From positions 1-53,367 of the forward strand of contig AEPI01000055.1 of the NCBI GenBank assembly GCA_000193795.2: DNA of 53,367 nucleotides, given 5' to 3'. Below, one piece after another: positions 17,402-25,798 of the stretch (positions within the stretch are counted from its first letter, which is position 1; every line of letters starts with the position of its first letter). The position numbers were made by a program, and so were the translations under genes. Origin of the DNA: Neisseria lactamica NS19 (lineage in GTDB: Bacteria > Pseudomonadota > Gammaproteobacteria > Burkholderiales > Neisseriaceae). Under the pieces are notes generated by a model. That model was given only the letters and a program-made list of their open reading frames with translations, had not been told where the DNA came from and searched no databases.

Positions 17402-18529
17402 TCAACCGTGTTCCCGCGTTTCAAGCAGGCTTTGGCGCAGGTGTTGGCGTTCGTGGGCATCCAGCCATTTGCGGCGGGTGCGTTGCAGCAGGATGACGAG
17501 GGCGGAAATTTCCTGACGCATATTGGTGCTGAGCCAGAGGAAGCCCTGCCATTGGTAGTGGAGGTGTTCGGCGAGGGCTTCCAGTTCGGGGTTGATGGCG
17601 GTGTCGGTGCGGATGCGGCGGGCGTGCCTGCCGTTGATGAGGGCGACGGTTTGTTGCAGGTCGGTTTGGAGTTGGGTGAAGTGGCGGTCGAGCAGCCGGA
17701 TTTCGCCGCTGTTGAGTTTCGGGGCTTGCAGCTTGGCGGCGGTGGTCAGGAGCAGCTCGGTGGTGTTGACGATTTTACGGTGGGCGTGCTGCATGGCTTC
17801 CATCATGGCGGGGCTGATGCGGCTTTCGCCCGATGTGGCGGCGAGGTGGCTGCGGCTTTTGACCATGCGTGCGTTGATTTGGCGCATTTTAATCATATTC
17901 TGCTCCAAACGTTCGCGCGTCATACGTCTGCCGTTGCTGATTTCGGCAATCATTTTGCTGCAGTCGGTCAGGTTGTCGGCAAGCATGAAACGCCACATCA
18001 GTGTGGATTTCAGCGGCAGCAGTTTGGCGGCGGCAATGGCGATGGCCGCGCCGATGAGGACGTTCATCGCGCGCATCAGGCCGCTGTCGAGCCAGTGGAG
18101 GCCGTTGTCGCCGATGAGCATACACATGGTCAGTCCCGCCAGCATAGGGACGTAGCCGTTTTTGCCGACCGCCGCCCAACCGGCCAGTGCGCTTGCCGTG
18201 CCGACGGTGAGGTAGAAGAGGAGGTTGTCGTGGAAATAATGCTGGTTCAGCCATAAAACGCCCAAACCCGCGCCCAGTCCGATGACCGTGCCGAGCATAC
18301 GTTCCACCGCCTTGGAGTAAATCGCGCCTTGGAACTGGAGCATACCGAGGACGACGAAGACGGTCATACCTATCCATTCGCCGTGTTGGAGGTGGAACAG
18401 CCGGGCGAGTGCGGTGGCGGACAGGACGGCCCCGCCGAGCCGGACGGAGTGGATGAGGCGGCGGTAGCGGTAGCGTTCGTAGGAGTTGAGCCAGCGGCCG
18501 GAAAGGCGTTTGCGTTGCGAGGAGTTCAT
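17402..18529 (-). CDS. FUSC-family inner-membrane protein
   Basis: Membrane protein of the FUSC / aromatic-acid exporter-like group; the substrate is not known. The first ~180 of 375 residues hold about six hydrophobic helices (for example WIGMTVFVVLGMLQFQGA and LAGWAAVGKNGYVPMLAGL). The rest is a cytoplasmic helical domain rich in Arg, Gln and Leu. Most FUSC proteins are larger and have two membrane modules; this is the short single-module form. A start at 18529 with AGGAG upstream fits. The tRNA-Thr gene lies 70 bases upstream on the same strand. Confidence 0.75.
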   Translation of the reverse strand: MNSSQRKRLSGRWLNSYERYRYRRLIHSVRLGGAVLSATALARLFHLQHGEWIGMTVFVVLGMLQFQGAIYSKAVERMLGTVIGLGAGLGVLWLNQHYFHDNLLFYLTVGTASALAGWAAVGKNGYVPMLAGLTMCMLIGDNGLHWLDSGLMRAMNVLIGAAIAIAAAKLLPLKSTLMWRFMLADNLTDCSKMIAEISNGRRMTRERLEQNMIKMRQINARMVKSRSHLAATSGESRISPAMMEAMQHAHRKIVNTTELLLTTAAKLQAPKLNSGEIRLLDRHFTQLQTDLQQTVALINGRHARRIRTDTAINPELEALAEHLHYQWQGFLWLSTNMRQEISALVILLQRTRRKWLDAHERQHLRQSLLETREHG

Positions 18530-18598
18530 ATCGGTTGCCGTCTGAAGCGGAAATGTGAAAAAGCACAGGCTTCCCGAGGGAGGGTCTGTGCTTGGTAT

Positions 18599-18674
18599 TG
18601 GTGCCGGAGAAGGGAATCGAACCCCCGACCTTCGCGTTACGAATGCGCTGCTCTACCGACTGAGCTACACCGGC
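18599..18674 (-). tRNA. tRNA-Thr (anticodon CGT)
   Basis: Cloverleaf read on the minus strand: acceptor GCCGGTG, D arm GCTC/GAGC, anticodon loop TTCGTAA, T arm with GTTCGATTC, and an encoded CCA end. The anticodon CGT reads ACG, and the body matches the thrW type. Two non-Watson-Crick positions stand out: 6-67 (T-T) in the acceptor and 31-39 (A-C) closing the anticodon loop. Redundancy with a TGT isoacceptor elsewhere may relax selection. Confidence 0.93.
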
Positions 18675-18684
18675 TTTTTTCGTT

Positions 18685-18713
18685 ATGATATATATGAACG
18701 GTTGTTTGTGCAA
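18685..18713 (-). promoter_or_regulatory. Sigma-70 promoter of tRNA-Thr
   Basis: On the minus strand TTGCAC is followed after 17 bases by TATCAT, which ends 10 bases before the tRNA 5' end. Confidence 0.6.
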
Positions 18714-18779
18714 CTTTTTGGGCGGGCGGCAAGGCAGTGCGCGGTATAATTCGGTCTGTTTCGGAAGAGGGGGACGGCG

Positions 18780-19265
18780 ATGTTTGTGAACGAGAAATAT
18801 CCTTATGCGGCTTTGTTTGCGGGGCTGGTGTTTTTGACGCTGCCGTTTGCGTTGGCGGTGCATGATGCCTTTGCGCTTGCGTTCGGACGGGCAGGGCTGC
18901 TGGTGTCGGTGTCGGACGGCGGATTCGGCCGGCGTGGCGGTTGGGACGGCACTGTTTGGTTTGTGTTCGGTGTGTTTGCGTTTTTGAATGTGGTTGTATC
19001 GGCAGGCCTGACGAAGCTGGCGTATAAGAAGATGATGCGGCGGCATTCGCGTTACGCGCTGTTTCTGTCGGGCGTGGCGGCTTGCGCGGCTGCGGCGGTG
19101 GCTTGGATTTTCGAGCTGTTGTTGGGTAGTGCCGCCTTGGGCGGGCTGCGCGGGGAGGCGGTGTTGGAATATGCGTTTGCCGTGTGGCTGGTGTCTATGC
19201 TGACGCTGCCCAAACGCTTGACGCGCGCGCCGGTGCAGCCGGTGGTGTTTCACAGGAAAAAATAG
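18780..19265 (+). CDS. Hypothetical four-helix membrane protein (161 aa)
   Basis: No family recognised. The ATG at 18780 follows AGAGGGGG at good spacing, and TATAAT at 18745-18750 may be its -10 box. Four hydrophobic segments are visible: ~8-28, ~58-78, ~95-120 and ~135-150. The C-terminus is basic (PKRLTRAPVQPVVFHRKK) and probably cytoplasmic. Codon and base use match the GC-rich core genes, so it looks native. It stands alone between a divergent tRNA gene and a terminator hairpin before rsmG. Confidence 0.7.
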   Translation: MFVNEKYPYAALFAGLVFLTLPFALAVHDAFALAFGRAGLLVSVSDGGFGRRGGWDGTVWFVFGVFAFLNVVVSAGLTKLAYKKMMRRHSRYALFLSGVAACAAAAVAWIFELLLGSAALGGLRGEAVLEYAFAVWLVSMLTLPKRLTRAPVQPVVFHRKK

Positions 19266-19278
19266 GTTGGAACGGAAA

Positions 19279-19317
19279 ATGCCGTCTGAAACGCCGAGAC
19301 GCGGTTTCAGACGGCAT
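19279..19317. terminator. Uptake-signal hairpin before rsmG
   Basis: Inverted uptake signals with an internal GC-rich loop, followed by T-rich sequence on the plus strand, 13 bases past the preceding stop. Confidence 0.75.
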
Positions 19318-19361
19318 GTTTTTCCGTTAACATTACGCCTGAACATGGACAGGATAGGGAT

Positions 19362-19985
19362 ATGGAACGCAAAGAACGCCTGCAATCGGGCATCGCCGCA
19401 TTGGGTTTGGATATTTCCGCAGCGGCACAGGACAGGCTTTTGGCCTATGTGGATTTGTTGAAAAAGTGGAACAAAACCTACAATCTGACCGCCCTGCGCG
19501 ACGAGGAAAAAATGATTGTCCATCATCTTTTGGACAGCCTGACGCTGCTGCCCCATATCGAGGGTGTGCAAACGATGCTGGATGTCGGTTCGGGCGGCGG
19601 CCAGCCCGGCATTCCGGCGGCGGTGTGCCGTCCGGATGTGCAGATAACCCTTTTGGATGCGAATACGAAGAAAACGGCTTTTTTACAGCAGGCGGTTATC
19701 GAGTTGGGATTGGACAATGTGCGCGTGGTATCCGGACGTGTGGAGGCGGTTTCGGACGTGCGTGCCGACGTGGTTACCAGCCGTGCGTTTGCAGAACTGG
19801 CGGATTTTGTGTCGTGGACGGTGCATCTGTTAAAAGACGGCGGCTACTGGGCGGCGATGAAGGGCGTGTATCCGCAGGGGGAAATCGACCGCCTGCCGCA
19901 GGATGTGTGCGTTGAAAAGATCCAAAGGCTCGAAGTGCCGGGCTTGGATGCGGAACGCCATATCGCCATACTCCGCAAGCGTTGA
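19362..19985 (+). CDS. rsmG: 16S rRNA (guanine-N7) methyltransferase RsmG
   Basis: Methylates G527 of 16S rRNA using SAM. The SAM-binding loop DVGSGGGQPGIPAAV and the downstream LLDANTKKTAFL are canonical for RsmG/GidB. Length 207 is normal. It precedes parA on the same strand, as in the widespread gidAB-parAB order, though here mnmG (gidA) lies a few kilobases away in the opposite orientation. The ATG at 19362 follows AGGATAGGGAT. Confidence 0.97.
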   Translation: MERKERLQSGIAALGLDISAAAQDRLLAYVDLLKKWNKTYNLTALRDEEKMIVHHLLDSLTLLPHIEGVQTMLDVGSGGGQPGIPAAVCRPDVQITLLDANTKKTAFLQQAVIELGLDNVRVVSGRVEAVSDVRADVVTSRAFAELADFVSWTVHLLKDGGYWAAMKGVYPQGEIDRLPQDVCVEKIQRLEVPGLDAERHIAILRKR

Positions 19986-20083
19986 GCGCGCTTCAGACGG
20001 CATGAATACCTTTTTTGTGCGGATAAAGGTAAAATTCCGCACTGTTTTTCTTTTTTCAACATCAGACGGGACACGGGCGGGAC

Positions 20084-20857
20084 ATGAGTGCGAACATCCT
20101 TGCCATCGCCAATCAGAAGGGCGGTGTGGGCAAAACGACGACGACGGTAAATTTGGCGGCTTCGCTGGCATCGCGCGGCAAACGCGTGCTGGTGGTCGAT
20201 TTGGATCCGCAGGGCAATGCGACGACGGGCAGCGGCATCGACAAGGCGAGTTTGCAGTCCGGCGTTTATCAGGTCTTATTGGGCGATGCGGACGTGAAAT
20301 CGGCGGCGGTACGCAGCAAAGAGGGCGGATACGCTGTGTTGGGCGCGAACCGCGCGCTGGCCGGCGCGGAAATCGAGCTGGTGCAGGAAATCGCCCGGGA
20401 AGTGCGTTTGAAAAACGCGCTCAAGGCAGTGGCGGAAGATTACGACTTTATCCTGATCGACTGTCCGCCTTCGCTGACGCTGTTGACGCTTAACGGCTTG
20501 GTGGCGGCGGGCGGCGTGATTGTGCCGATGTTGTGCGAATATTACGCGCTTGAGGGGATTTCCGATTTGATTGCGACCGTGCGCAAAATCCGTCAGGCGG
20601 TCAATCCCGATTTGGACATCACAGGCATCGTGCGTACGATGTACGACAGCCGCAGCAGGCTGGTTGCCGAAGTCAGCGAACAGTTGCGCGGCCATTTCGG
20701 GGATTTGCTTTTTGAAACCGTCATCCCGCGCAATATCCGCCTTGCGGAAGCGCCGAGCCACGGTATGCCGGTTATGGCTTATGATGCGCAGGCAAAGGGT
20801 ACCAAGGCGTATCTTGCCTTGGCGGACGAGCTGATGGCGAGGGTGTCGGGGAAATAG
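20084..20857 (+). CDS. parA: Chromosome-partitioning ATPase ParA/Soj
   Basis: Walker-type ATPase that moves ParB-parS complexes during chromosome segregation. The deviant Walker A motif is KGGVGKTTTTVNLA (residues ~11-24). The ParA box VLVVDLDPQGN and Walker B FILIDCPPSL are present. Length is 257 residues. An uptake-signal fragment (ATCAGACGG) lies in the leader. No parB follows: the next 600 bases are repeat mosaic, so parB must be elsewhere. Confidence 0.96.
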   Translation: MSANILAIANQKGGVGKTTTTVNLAASLASRGKRVLVVDLDPQGNATTGSGIDKASLQSGVYQVLLGDADVKSAAVRSKEGGYAVLGANRALAGAEIELVQEIAREVRLKNALKAVAEDYDFILIDCPPSLTLLTLNGLVAAGGVIVPMLCEYYALEGISDLIATVRKIRQAVNPDLDITGIVRTMYDSRSRLVAEVSEQLRGHFGDLLFETVIPRNIRLAEAPSHGMPVMAYDAQAKGTKAYLALADELMARVSGK

Positions 20858-20954
20858 GTCAATCCAAATCGGGCTGCCCGTGCCTTTATGTTGTCGGGAC
20901 GGGTGCGTGAATAGGCGGATTAAAATAAAAAATACTTATGTTGTCATTTATCGT

Positions 20955-21420
20955 CATTCCTGCAAAAACAAAAAATCAAAAACTGAAGTTTCGTCATTCC
21001 CGCGCAGGCGGGAATCTAGGTCTGTCGGCACGGAAACTTATCGGGTAAAACGGTTTTTCCAACCCTGAGACTCCGGATTCCTGCTTTTGCGTGAATCCGG
21101 TTTTTTGAGTTTCAGTCATTTCCGATAAATTCTTGCAGCTTTGAGTTTCTAGATTCCCGCCTGCGCGGGAATGACGGATTTTAGGTTTCTTTTTTGATTT
21201 TCTGTTTTCGCGGGAATGGAGGTTCGGAAGTTTCCCGAAATTCAAAAAAAACGGAAACCGGACGGACTGGATTTCAGCCTGCTCGGGAATGACGGATTTT
21301 AGGTTTCTCTTTTGATTTTCTGTTTTCGCGGGAATGACGGTTTGGAAGTTACACGAAACTTAAAAACAACTGAAACCCAAAAAACTAAATTACCGCCCGT
21401 GTGTGAATGACGGTTTGGGT
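20955..21420. repeat. Neisserial intergenic mosaic: dRS3 and RS repeats
   Basis: Two complete dRS3 units (ATTCCC-N8-GGGAAT at 20996-21015 and 21153-21172) and several half units are linked by AT-rich RS-type spacers that recur within the block (TTTTAGGTTTCTTTTTTGAT and near copies at 21179 and 21297). The block fills the gap between convergent parA and rnhB; no gene is supported. Such arrays are known recombination substrates, and dRS3 serves as an integration site for neisserial filamentous phage. Confidence 0.85.
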
Positions 21421-21449
21421 TCTTTATCTTTGAAGTTGCGATGCCGGAA

Positions 21450-21476
21450 ATGCCGTCTGAAGGCTTCAGACGGCAT
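21450..21476. terminator. Uptake-signal hairpin after rnhB
   Basis: Tight inverted uptake signals with a 3-base loop and a following T-run, 14 bases past the rnhB stop. Confidence 0.7.
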
Positions 21477-21489
21477 TTTTTGTGCCGGT

Positions 21490-22074
21490 TTAAAACAACG
21501 CCTGCTGCGCGAGCAGGTTTCTGACGGGGGCGAAGTCTCGGCGGTGTTCGGGCAGCACGCCGTATTGTTTGAGGGCTTCCAGATGCTGCTTCGTGCCGTA
21601 GCCTTTGTGTTTGTCGAAACCGTATTGGGGATGGCGTTGCGCCAGTGCGTACATTTCCGCATCGCGTGCGGTCTTTGCCAAAACGGATGCGGCGGAGATT
21701 TCGATGATTTTGCTGTCGCCTTTGACGACTGCTTCGGCAGGGATGCCCAAATGTTCGGGAATGCGGTTGCCGTCGATGAATATTTTTTCGGGACGCACGG
21801 ACAAACCGTCAACGGCGCGTTTCATGGCGAGCATGGTGGCGTGCAGGATGTTGAGGCTGGCGATTTCTTCGGGCCCGGCGGCGGCGACGTGCCACGCAAC
21901 CGCTTGATTTTTTATCATTTCGGCAAGCGCGTCGCGTTTTTTCTCGCTGAGTTTTTTGGAGTCGGTCAGTCCGGGCAGGTCGAATGTTTCCGGAAGGATG
22001 ACGGCGGCGGCAAACACGCTGCCGACTAAAGGCCCGCGTCCTGCCTCGTCTACGCCGGCGGTCAGTATGTGCAT
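21490..22074 (-). CDS. rnhB: Ribonuclease HII
   Basis: Removes ribonucleotides and RNA primers from DNA. The start at 22074 gives MHILTAGVDEAGRGPLVG; D-E-A-G-R-G carries the first catalytic Asp and Glu. DSKKLSEKKRD follows near residue 48, and the third Asp is in LSVRPEKIFIDGN. Length is 194 residues. The upstream part of the frame covers an uptake-signal hairpin and is not coding. It lies downstream of mnmG with a hairpin between. Confidence 0.96.
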   Translation of the reverse strand: MHILTAGVDEAGRGPLVGSVFAAAVILPETFDLPGLTDSKKLSEKKRDALAEMIKNQAVAWHVAAAGPEEIASLNILHATMLAMKRAVDGLSVRPEKIFIDGNRIPEHLGIPAEAVVKGDSKIIEISAASVLAKTARDAEMYALAQRHPQYGFDKHKGYGTKQHLEALKQYGVLPEHRRDFAPVRNLLAQQALF

Positions 22075-22098
22075 GATGTTTCCTGTCGGGATGGTGCG

Positions 22099-22128
22099 AT
22101 GCCGTCTGAAAAGGGTTTCAGACGGCAT
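22099..22128. terminator. Uptake-signal hairpin between mnmG and rnhB
   Basis: Inverted uptake signals with a 6-base loop, 14 bases past the mnmG stop. Confidence 0.6.
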
Positions 22129-22141
22129 CGCGCCGATGTGT

Positions 22142-24028
22142 TTATTTCGCGTCTTTAAACCCGCGCTTCAAATGCACCATCAGCAGTGCGACGGCGGCAG
22201 GCGTTACGCCGGAAATGCGGCCGGCTTGTCCGACGGTTTCGGGTTTGTGCTGATTCAGTTTCTGCTGCACCTCGGCGGATAAGCCTTTGACTTTGCTGTA
22301 ATCGATGTCGTCGGGCAGCTTTAAGGTTTCGATGTCGCGGCGGCTGTCGATTTCTTCGTTTTGGCGGTCGATATAGCCTTGGTATTTGACTTGGATTTCG
22401 ACTTGTTCGACCACTTCGGCGGAGAGGTTTTCAGACGGCATCGCGCCTTCGAGCGTCATCAGCGCGGCGTAGTCGAGGTTGGGGCGGCGCAGGAGGTCGT
22501 GCAGGTTGGCTTCGCGGCTGAGTTTTTGTCCGAACACGCGGATTTGTTCGTCTTCGGCGAGTTTTTGCGGCGCGTACCACGTTGTTTTCAAACGTTGGAT
22601 TTCGCGTTCGACGGCTTCGCGTTTTTCGTTGAACATGCGCCATTGCGCTTCACCCACCAAGCCGATTTTGTAGCCGTCTTCGGTCAGGCGCATATCGGCG
22701 TTGTCTTCCCTGAGTTGCAGGCGGTATTCGGCGCGGCTGGTGAACATGCGGTAGGGTTCGTTCACGCCTTTGGTGATGAGGTCGTCCACCAATACGCCGA
22801 GGTAGGCTTGTTCGCGGCGCAGCAGGAGCGGGTCTTGTTCGCGGACGTATTGCACGGCATTCGCGCCTGCGAGCAGGCCTTGTGCGGCGGCTTCTTCGTA
22901 GCCGGTCGTGCCGTTGATTTGCCCGGCGAAAAACAGTCCGGCAATGGTTTTGGTTTCGAGGCCGGCCTTGAGGTTGCGCGGGTCGAAGTAGTCGTATTCG
23001 ATGGCGTAGCCGGGGCGCAGGATATGGGCGTTTTCCAAACCTTTCATACTGCGGACGAGGGCGATTTGGATGTCGAACGGCAGGCTGGTGGAGATACCGT
23101 TGGGGTAGTATTCGTGCGTGGTCAGACCTTCGGGTTCGAGAAAGATCTGGTGGCTGTCTTTGTCGGCGAAGCGGTTGATTTTGTCTTCGATGGACGGACA
23201 ATAACGCGGGCCCACGCCTTCGATTTTGCCGGTAAACATCGGGCTGCGGTCGAAGCCTGAACGGATGATGTCGTGGGTTTGCAGGTTGGTATGCGTAATC
23301 CAGCAGGACACTTGGCGCGGGTGCATTTCGGCACTGCCGCGCACGGACATTACCGGAACGGGTGTGTCGCCGGGCTGTTCGGTCAGTTGGGAAAAGTCAA
23401 TCGTGCGTCCGTCGATGCGCGGCGGCGTGCCGGTTTTCAGACGGCCTTGCGGCAGGTTCAATTCGTGCAAACGGCCGCCCAGCGATTTGGCGGCAGGATC
23501 GCCGGCGCGGCCGCCTTCGTAGTTTTCCAAACCGATGTGGATTTTGCCGGACAAAAACGTGCCTGCGGTCAACACCACGGCGCGTGCTTTAAACTCCACG
23601 CCCATCGCGGTAACCACGCCGCTGATGCGTTCGCCATCGAGTGTTACGTCTTCGACGGCTTGTTGGAAAAGGTCGAGGTTTTCTTGGTTTTCCAGCATTT
23701 CGCGGATGGCGGCTTTATACAGGATACGGTCTGCCTGCGCGCGCGTGGCACGAACCGCCGCGCCTTTGCTGGCGTTCAAGCGGCGGAACTGGATACCGGA
23801 TTTGTCGGTCGCCAACGCCATCGCGCCGCCCAATGCGTCGAGTTCGCGTACCAAATGCCCTTTGCCGATGCCGCCGACGGAGGGGTTGCACGACATTTGT
23901 CCGAGCGTTTCGATGTTGTGTGTGAGCAAAAGCGTCTGCGCGCCCATACGGGCGGCGGCGAGTGCGGCTTCCGTGCCGGCGTGTCCGCCGCCGACGACGA
24001 TGACATCGTAGGTTTTGGAGTAAATCAT
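22142..24028 (-). CDS. mnmG: tRNA uridine-5-carboxymethylaminomethyl synthesis protein MnmG (GidA)
   Basis: FAD enzyme that with MnmE modifies U34 of tRNAs. The FAD-binding motif VVGGGHAGTEAALAAARMG lies near the N-terminus. GidA signatures CNPSVGGIGKGHLVRELDAL and GQINGTTGYEEAAAQGLLAG are present, and the C-terminal helical domain ends at GFKDAK. The start MIYSKTYDVIVV at 24028 gives 628 residues and matches relatives; an ATG nine bases earlier is possible. An uptake signal inside the gene is translated as MPSENL, a tolerated insert before the C-terminal domain. Confidence 0.97.
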   Translation of the reverse strand: MIYSKTYDVIVVGGGHAGTEAALAAARMGAQTLLLTHNIETLGQMSCNPSVGGIGKGHLVRELDALGGAMALATDKSGIQFRRLNASKGAAVRATRAQADRILYKAAIREMLENQENLDLFQQAVEDVTLDGERISGVVTAMGVEFKARAVVLTAGTFLSGKIHIGLENYEGGRAGDPAAKSLGGRLHELNLPQGRLKTGTPPRIDGRTIDFSQLTEQPGDTPVPVMSVRGSAEMHPRQVSCWITHTNLQTHDIIRSGFDRSPMFTGKIEGVGPRYCPSIEDKINRFADKDSHQIFLEPEGLTTHEYYPNGISTSLPFDIQIALVRSMKGLENAHILRPGYAIEYDYFDPRNLKAGLETKTIAGLFFAGQINGTTGYEEAAAQGLLAGANAVQYVREQDPLLLRREQAYLGVLVDDLITKGVNEPYRMFTSRAEYRLQLREDNADMRLTEDGYKIGLVGEAQWRMFNEKREAVEREIQRLKTTWYAPQKLAEDEQIRVFGQKLSREANLHDLLRRPNLDYAALMTLEGAMPSENLSAEVVEQVEIQVKYQGYIDRQNEEIDSRRDIETLKLPDDIDYSKVKGLSAEVQQKLNQHKPETVGQAGRISGVTPAAVALLMVHLKRGFKDAK

Positions 24029-24056
24029 GTGGGTCATAGTGTGTCTTGCCTGCCGG

Positions 24057-24096
24057 TTTTTCAGACGGCATTCCAAGCGGGATGCCGTCTGAAAAA
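24057..24096. repeat. Outward-facing pair of uptake signals upstream of mnmG
   Basis: The reverse uptake signal comes first and the forward one second, with a 12-base spacer, so the repeat can still fold as a long hairpin. It lies between mnmG and the symporter terminator. Confidence 0.65.
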
Positions 24097-24169
24097 CGAA
24101 ATGGATTCAAAAGTAAAGGTTTGGGATTGTACGCTTTTTCGCTTTGTTTTTACAGTGCGCGCGGAAAGA

Positions 24170-24197
24170 GAAAAGCCGCTTCGCGGGGAAGCGGCTC
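24170..24197 (-). terminator. Rho-independent terminator of the symporter gene
   Basis: On the minus strand GAGCCGCTTCC pairs with GAAGCGGCTTTTC around a CCGC loop, then TTTTCTCTTT follows. It begins 16 bases past the symporter stop. Confidence 0.8.
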
Positions 24198-24212
24198 CGG
24201 TAAGGGCGGGAT

Positions 24213-25640
24213 TTACCAAACGTCGGATTTGATGCGGCGTTTCAGGCCCGGATGTTCGGAAAGTTTGAACTCGGGGTCTTTGCCCATTTTCAGCTTGGCG
24301 GTGTAATCGCGCAGCAGCATAAACGCCAAGGGCGAGAGCAGCAGGATGGCGACGAGGTTGATCCACGCCATGATGCCCATCGCCATGTCCGCCATATCCC
24401 ATACCAAAGGCACATTGGCAACCGCGCCGAAATAAACCCACGCCAAAACCAGCATACGGAAGACGGCGGTAACCAGCCAATGGCTCTTGATGAATTGGAC
24501 GTTGGACTCGGCATAGGCATAGTTGCCGATAACGGTGGAAAAGGCAAACATAAACAGGATGACGGCGAGGAAGCCCGCGCCCCATTGGCCCACTTGGCTG
24601 ACAATCGCCGCCTGCGTCAATGCCGCGCCGCTCAAATCGCCGTAAGGCTGTTGGTAAATCAAGATGATAAAGGCGGTGCAAGAACAAACGATGATGGTAT
24701 CGACAAACACGCCCAGCATTTGAATCATACCTTGGGAAACAGGGTGTTTCACTTCGGCAGCGGCGGCGGCGTTAGGTGCGGAACCCATACCCGCCTCGTT
24801 GGAATACAGGCCGCGTTTGATGCCCATCATCATCGTTTGCGAAATCAGACCGCCGAGGAAACCGCCGCCCGCCGCCTCGACATTAAACGCGTTGCCGAAA
24901 ATCTGACCGAACACGTCCGGAATCATCGGAAGATTGGTCAAAATGATGAAAAGCGCGATAAAGAGGTACAAAACCGCCATTAAAGGCACGACGATTTCCG
25001 CCGCTTTAGATACGCGCCTGATGCCGCCGAAGATAATCGGCGCGGTTAAAATCACCAGGGCAACGCCGACATAATGAGGCTCCCAACCCCACGCCGCTTT
25101 GACGGTATCGGCGATGGTATTGGTCTGAACCGCTTCAAACACAAAGCCGAAACAGAAAATCAGGCTCAGGGCGAACAACACGCCCAGCCATTTCTGCCCC
25201 AGCCCTTGCGTGATGTAGTAGGCGGGGCCGCCCCGGAAATGGTGGTTGTCGTAGTCGCGGACTTTAAAGAGCTGCGCCAGCGAGGATTCGACAAACGCCG
25301 AACTCATACCGATTAAGGCAGTTACCCACATCCAAAACACCGCGCCCGGCCCGCCGACTTTGATGGCGATGGCTACGCCGGCGATGTTGCCCACGCCCAC
25401 GCGGCTGGCAAGGCCGGTTACAAATGCCTGAAACGGCGTGATGCCGTGAGGGTCGTCCCCCTGTTTGCGGCCGCCGAGCATTTCTTTGATGCTGCGCCCG
25501 AACAGGCGGAATTGGACAAAGCCCGTGGTTACGGTAAAGAAAAGCCCCGTACCCAAAAGCATATAAACCAAATAAGACCACATCGGGTCGTTGATGGCGC
25601 CGACCCAGCCGTGCAGCCATTCGGTAAAGTTCTCGTTCAT
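24213..25640 (-). CDS. Alanine/glycine:cation symporter (AGCS family)
   Basis: Sodium-coupled uptake of alanine or glycine across the inner membrane. Its 475 residues hold about eleven hydrophobic helices. Family signatures include GVGNIAGVAIAIKVGGPGAV and FVESSLAQLFKVRD, and the region SNEAGMGSAPNAAAAAEVKH is the conserved AGCS loop. The start at 25640 follows GGAAG. It appears to be a single-gene unit: its upstream region is divergent from pdxA and its terminator is strong. Substrate preference between alanine and glycine cannot be read from sequence alone. Confidence 0.92.
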   Translation of the reverse strand: MNENFTEWLHGWVGAINDPMWSYLVYMLLGTGLFFTVTTGFVQFRLFGRSIKEMLGGRKQGDDPHGITPFQAFVTGLASRVGVGNIAGVAIAIKVGGPGAVFWMWVTALIGMSSAFVESSLAQLFKVRDYDNHHFRGGPAYYITQGLGQKWLGVLFALSLIFCFGFVFEAVQTNTIADTVKAAWGWEPHYVGVALVILTAPIIFGGIRRVSKAAEIVVPLMAVLYLFIALFIILTNLPMIPDVFGQIFGNAFNVEAAGGGFLGGLISQTMMMGIKRGLYSNEAGMGSAPNAAAAAEVKHPVSQGMIQMLGVFVDTIIVCSCTAFIILIYQQPYGDLSGAALTQAAIVSQVGQWGAGFLAVILFMFAFSTVIGNYAYAESNVQFIKSHWLVTAVFRMLVLAWVYFGAVANVPLVWDMADMAMGIMAWINLVAILLLSPLAFMLLRDYTAKLKMGKDPEFKLSEHPGLKRRIKSDVW

Positions 25641-25798
25641 ATCGCTTCCTTAAAGTTGAAACCCGCACATATGGCGGTATGTAAGCAGGGTTTAAATTTT
25701 GTAAACGCCCATTCTAGCAGATTGTCAACAAAATCAGAAAAATTTACATCGCCGCGCGGCTGCGGCGTTAGAATCGCATTTTGCTTGGAGCAAACGAA

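Noticed and set aside
17889..19571. Minus-strand frame of 560 codons spanning tRNA-Thr and rsmG
   Set aside because: Runs through a tRNA gene and two better-supported genes; shadow.
22361..23260. Plus-strand 299-codon frame over mnmG
   Set aside because: Antisense shadow; MnmG on the other strand has complete motifs.
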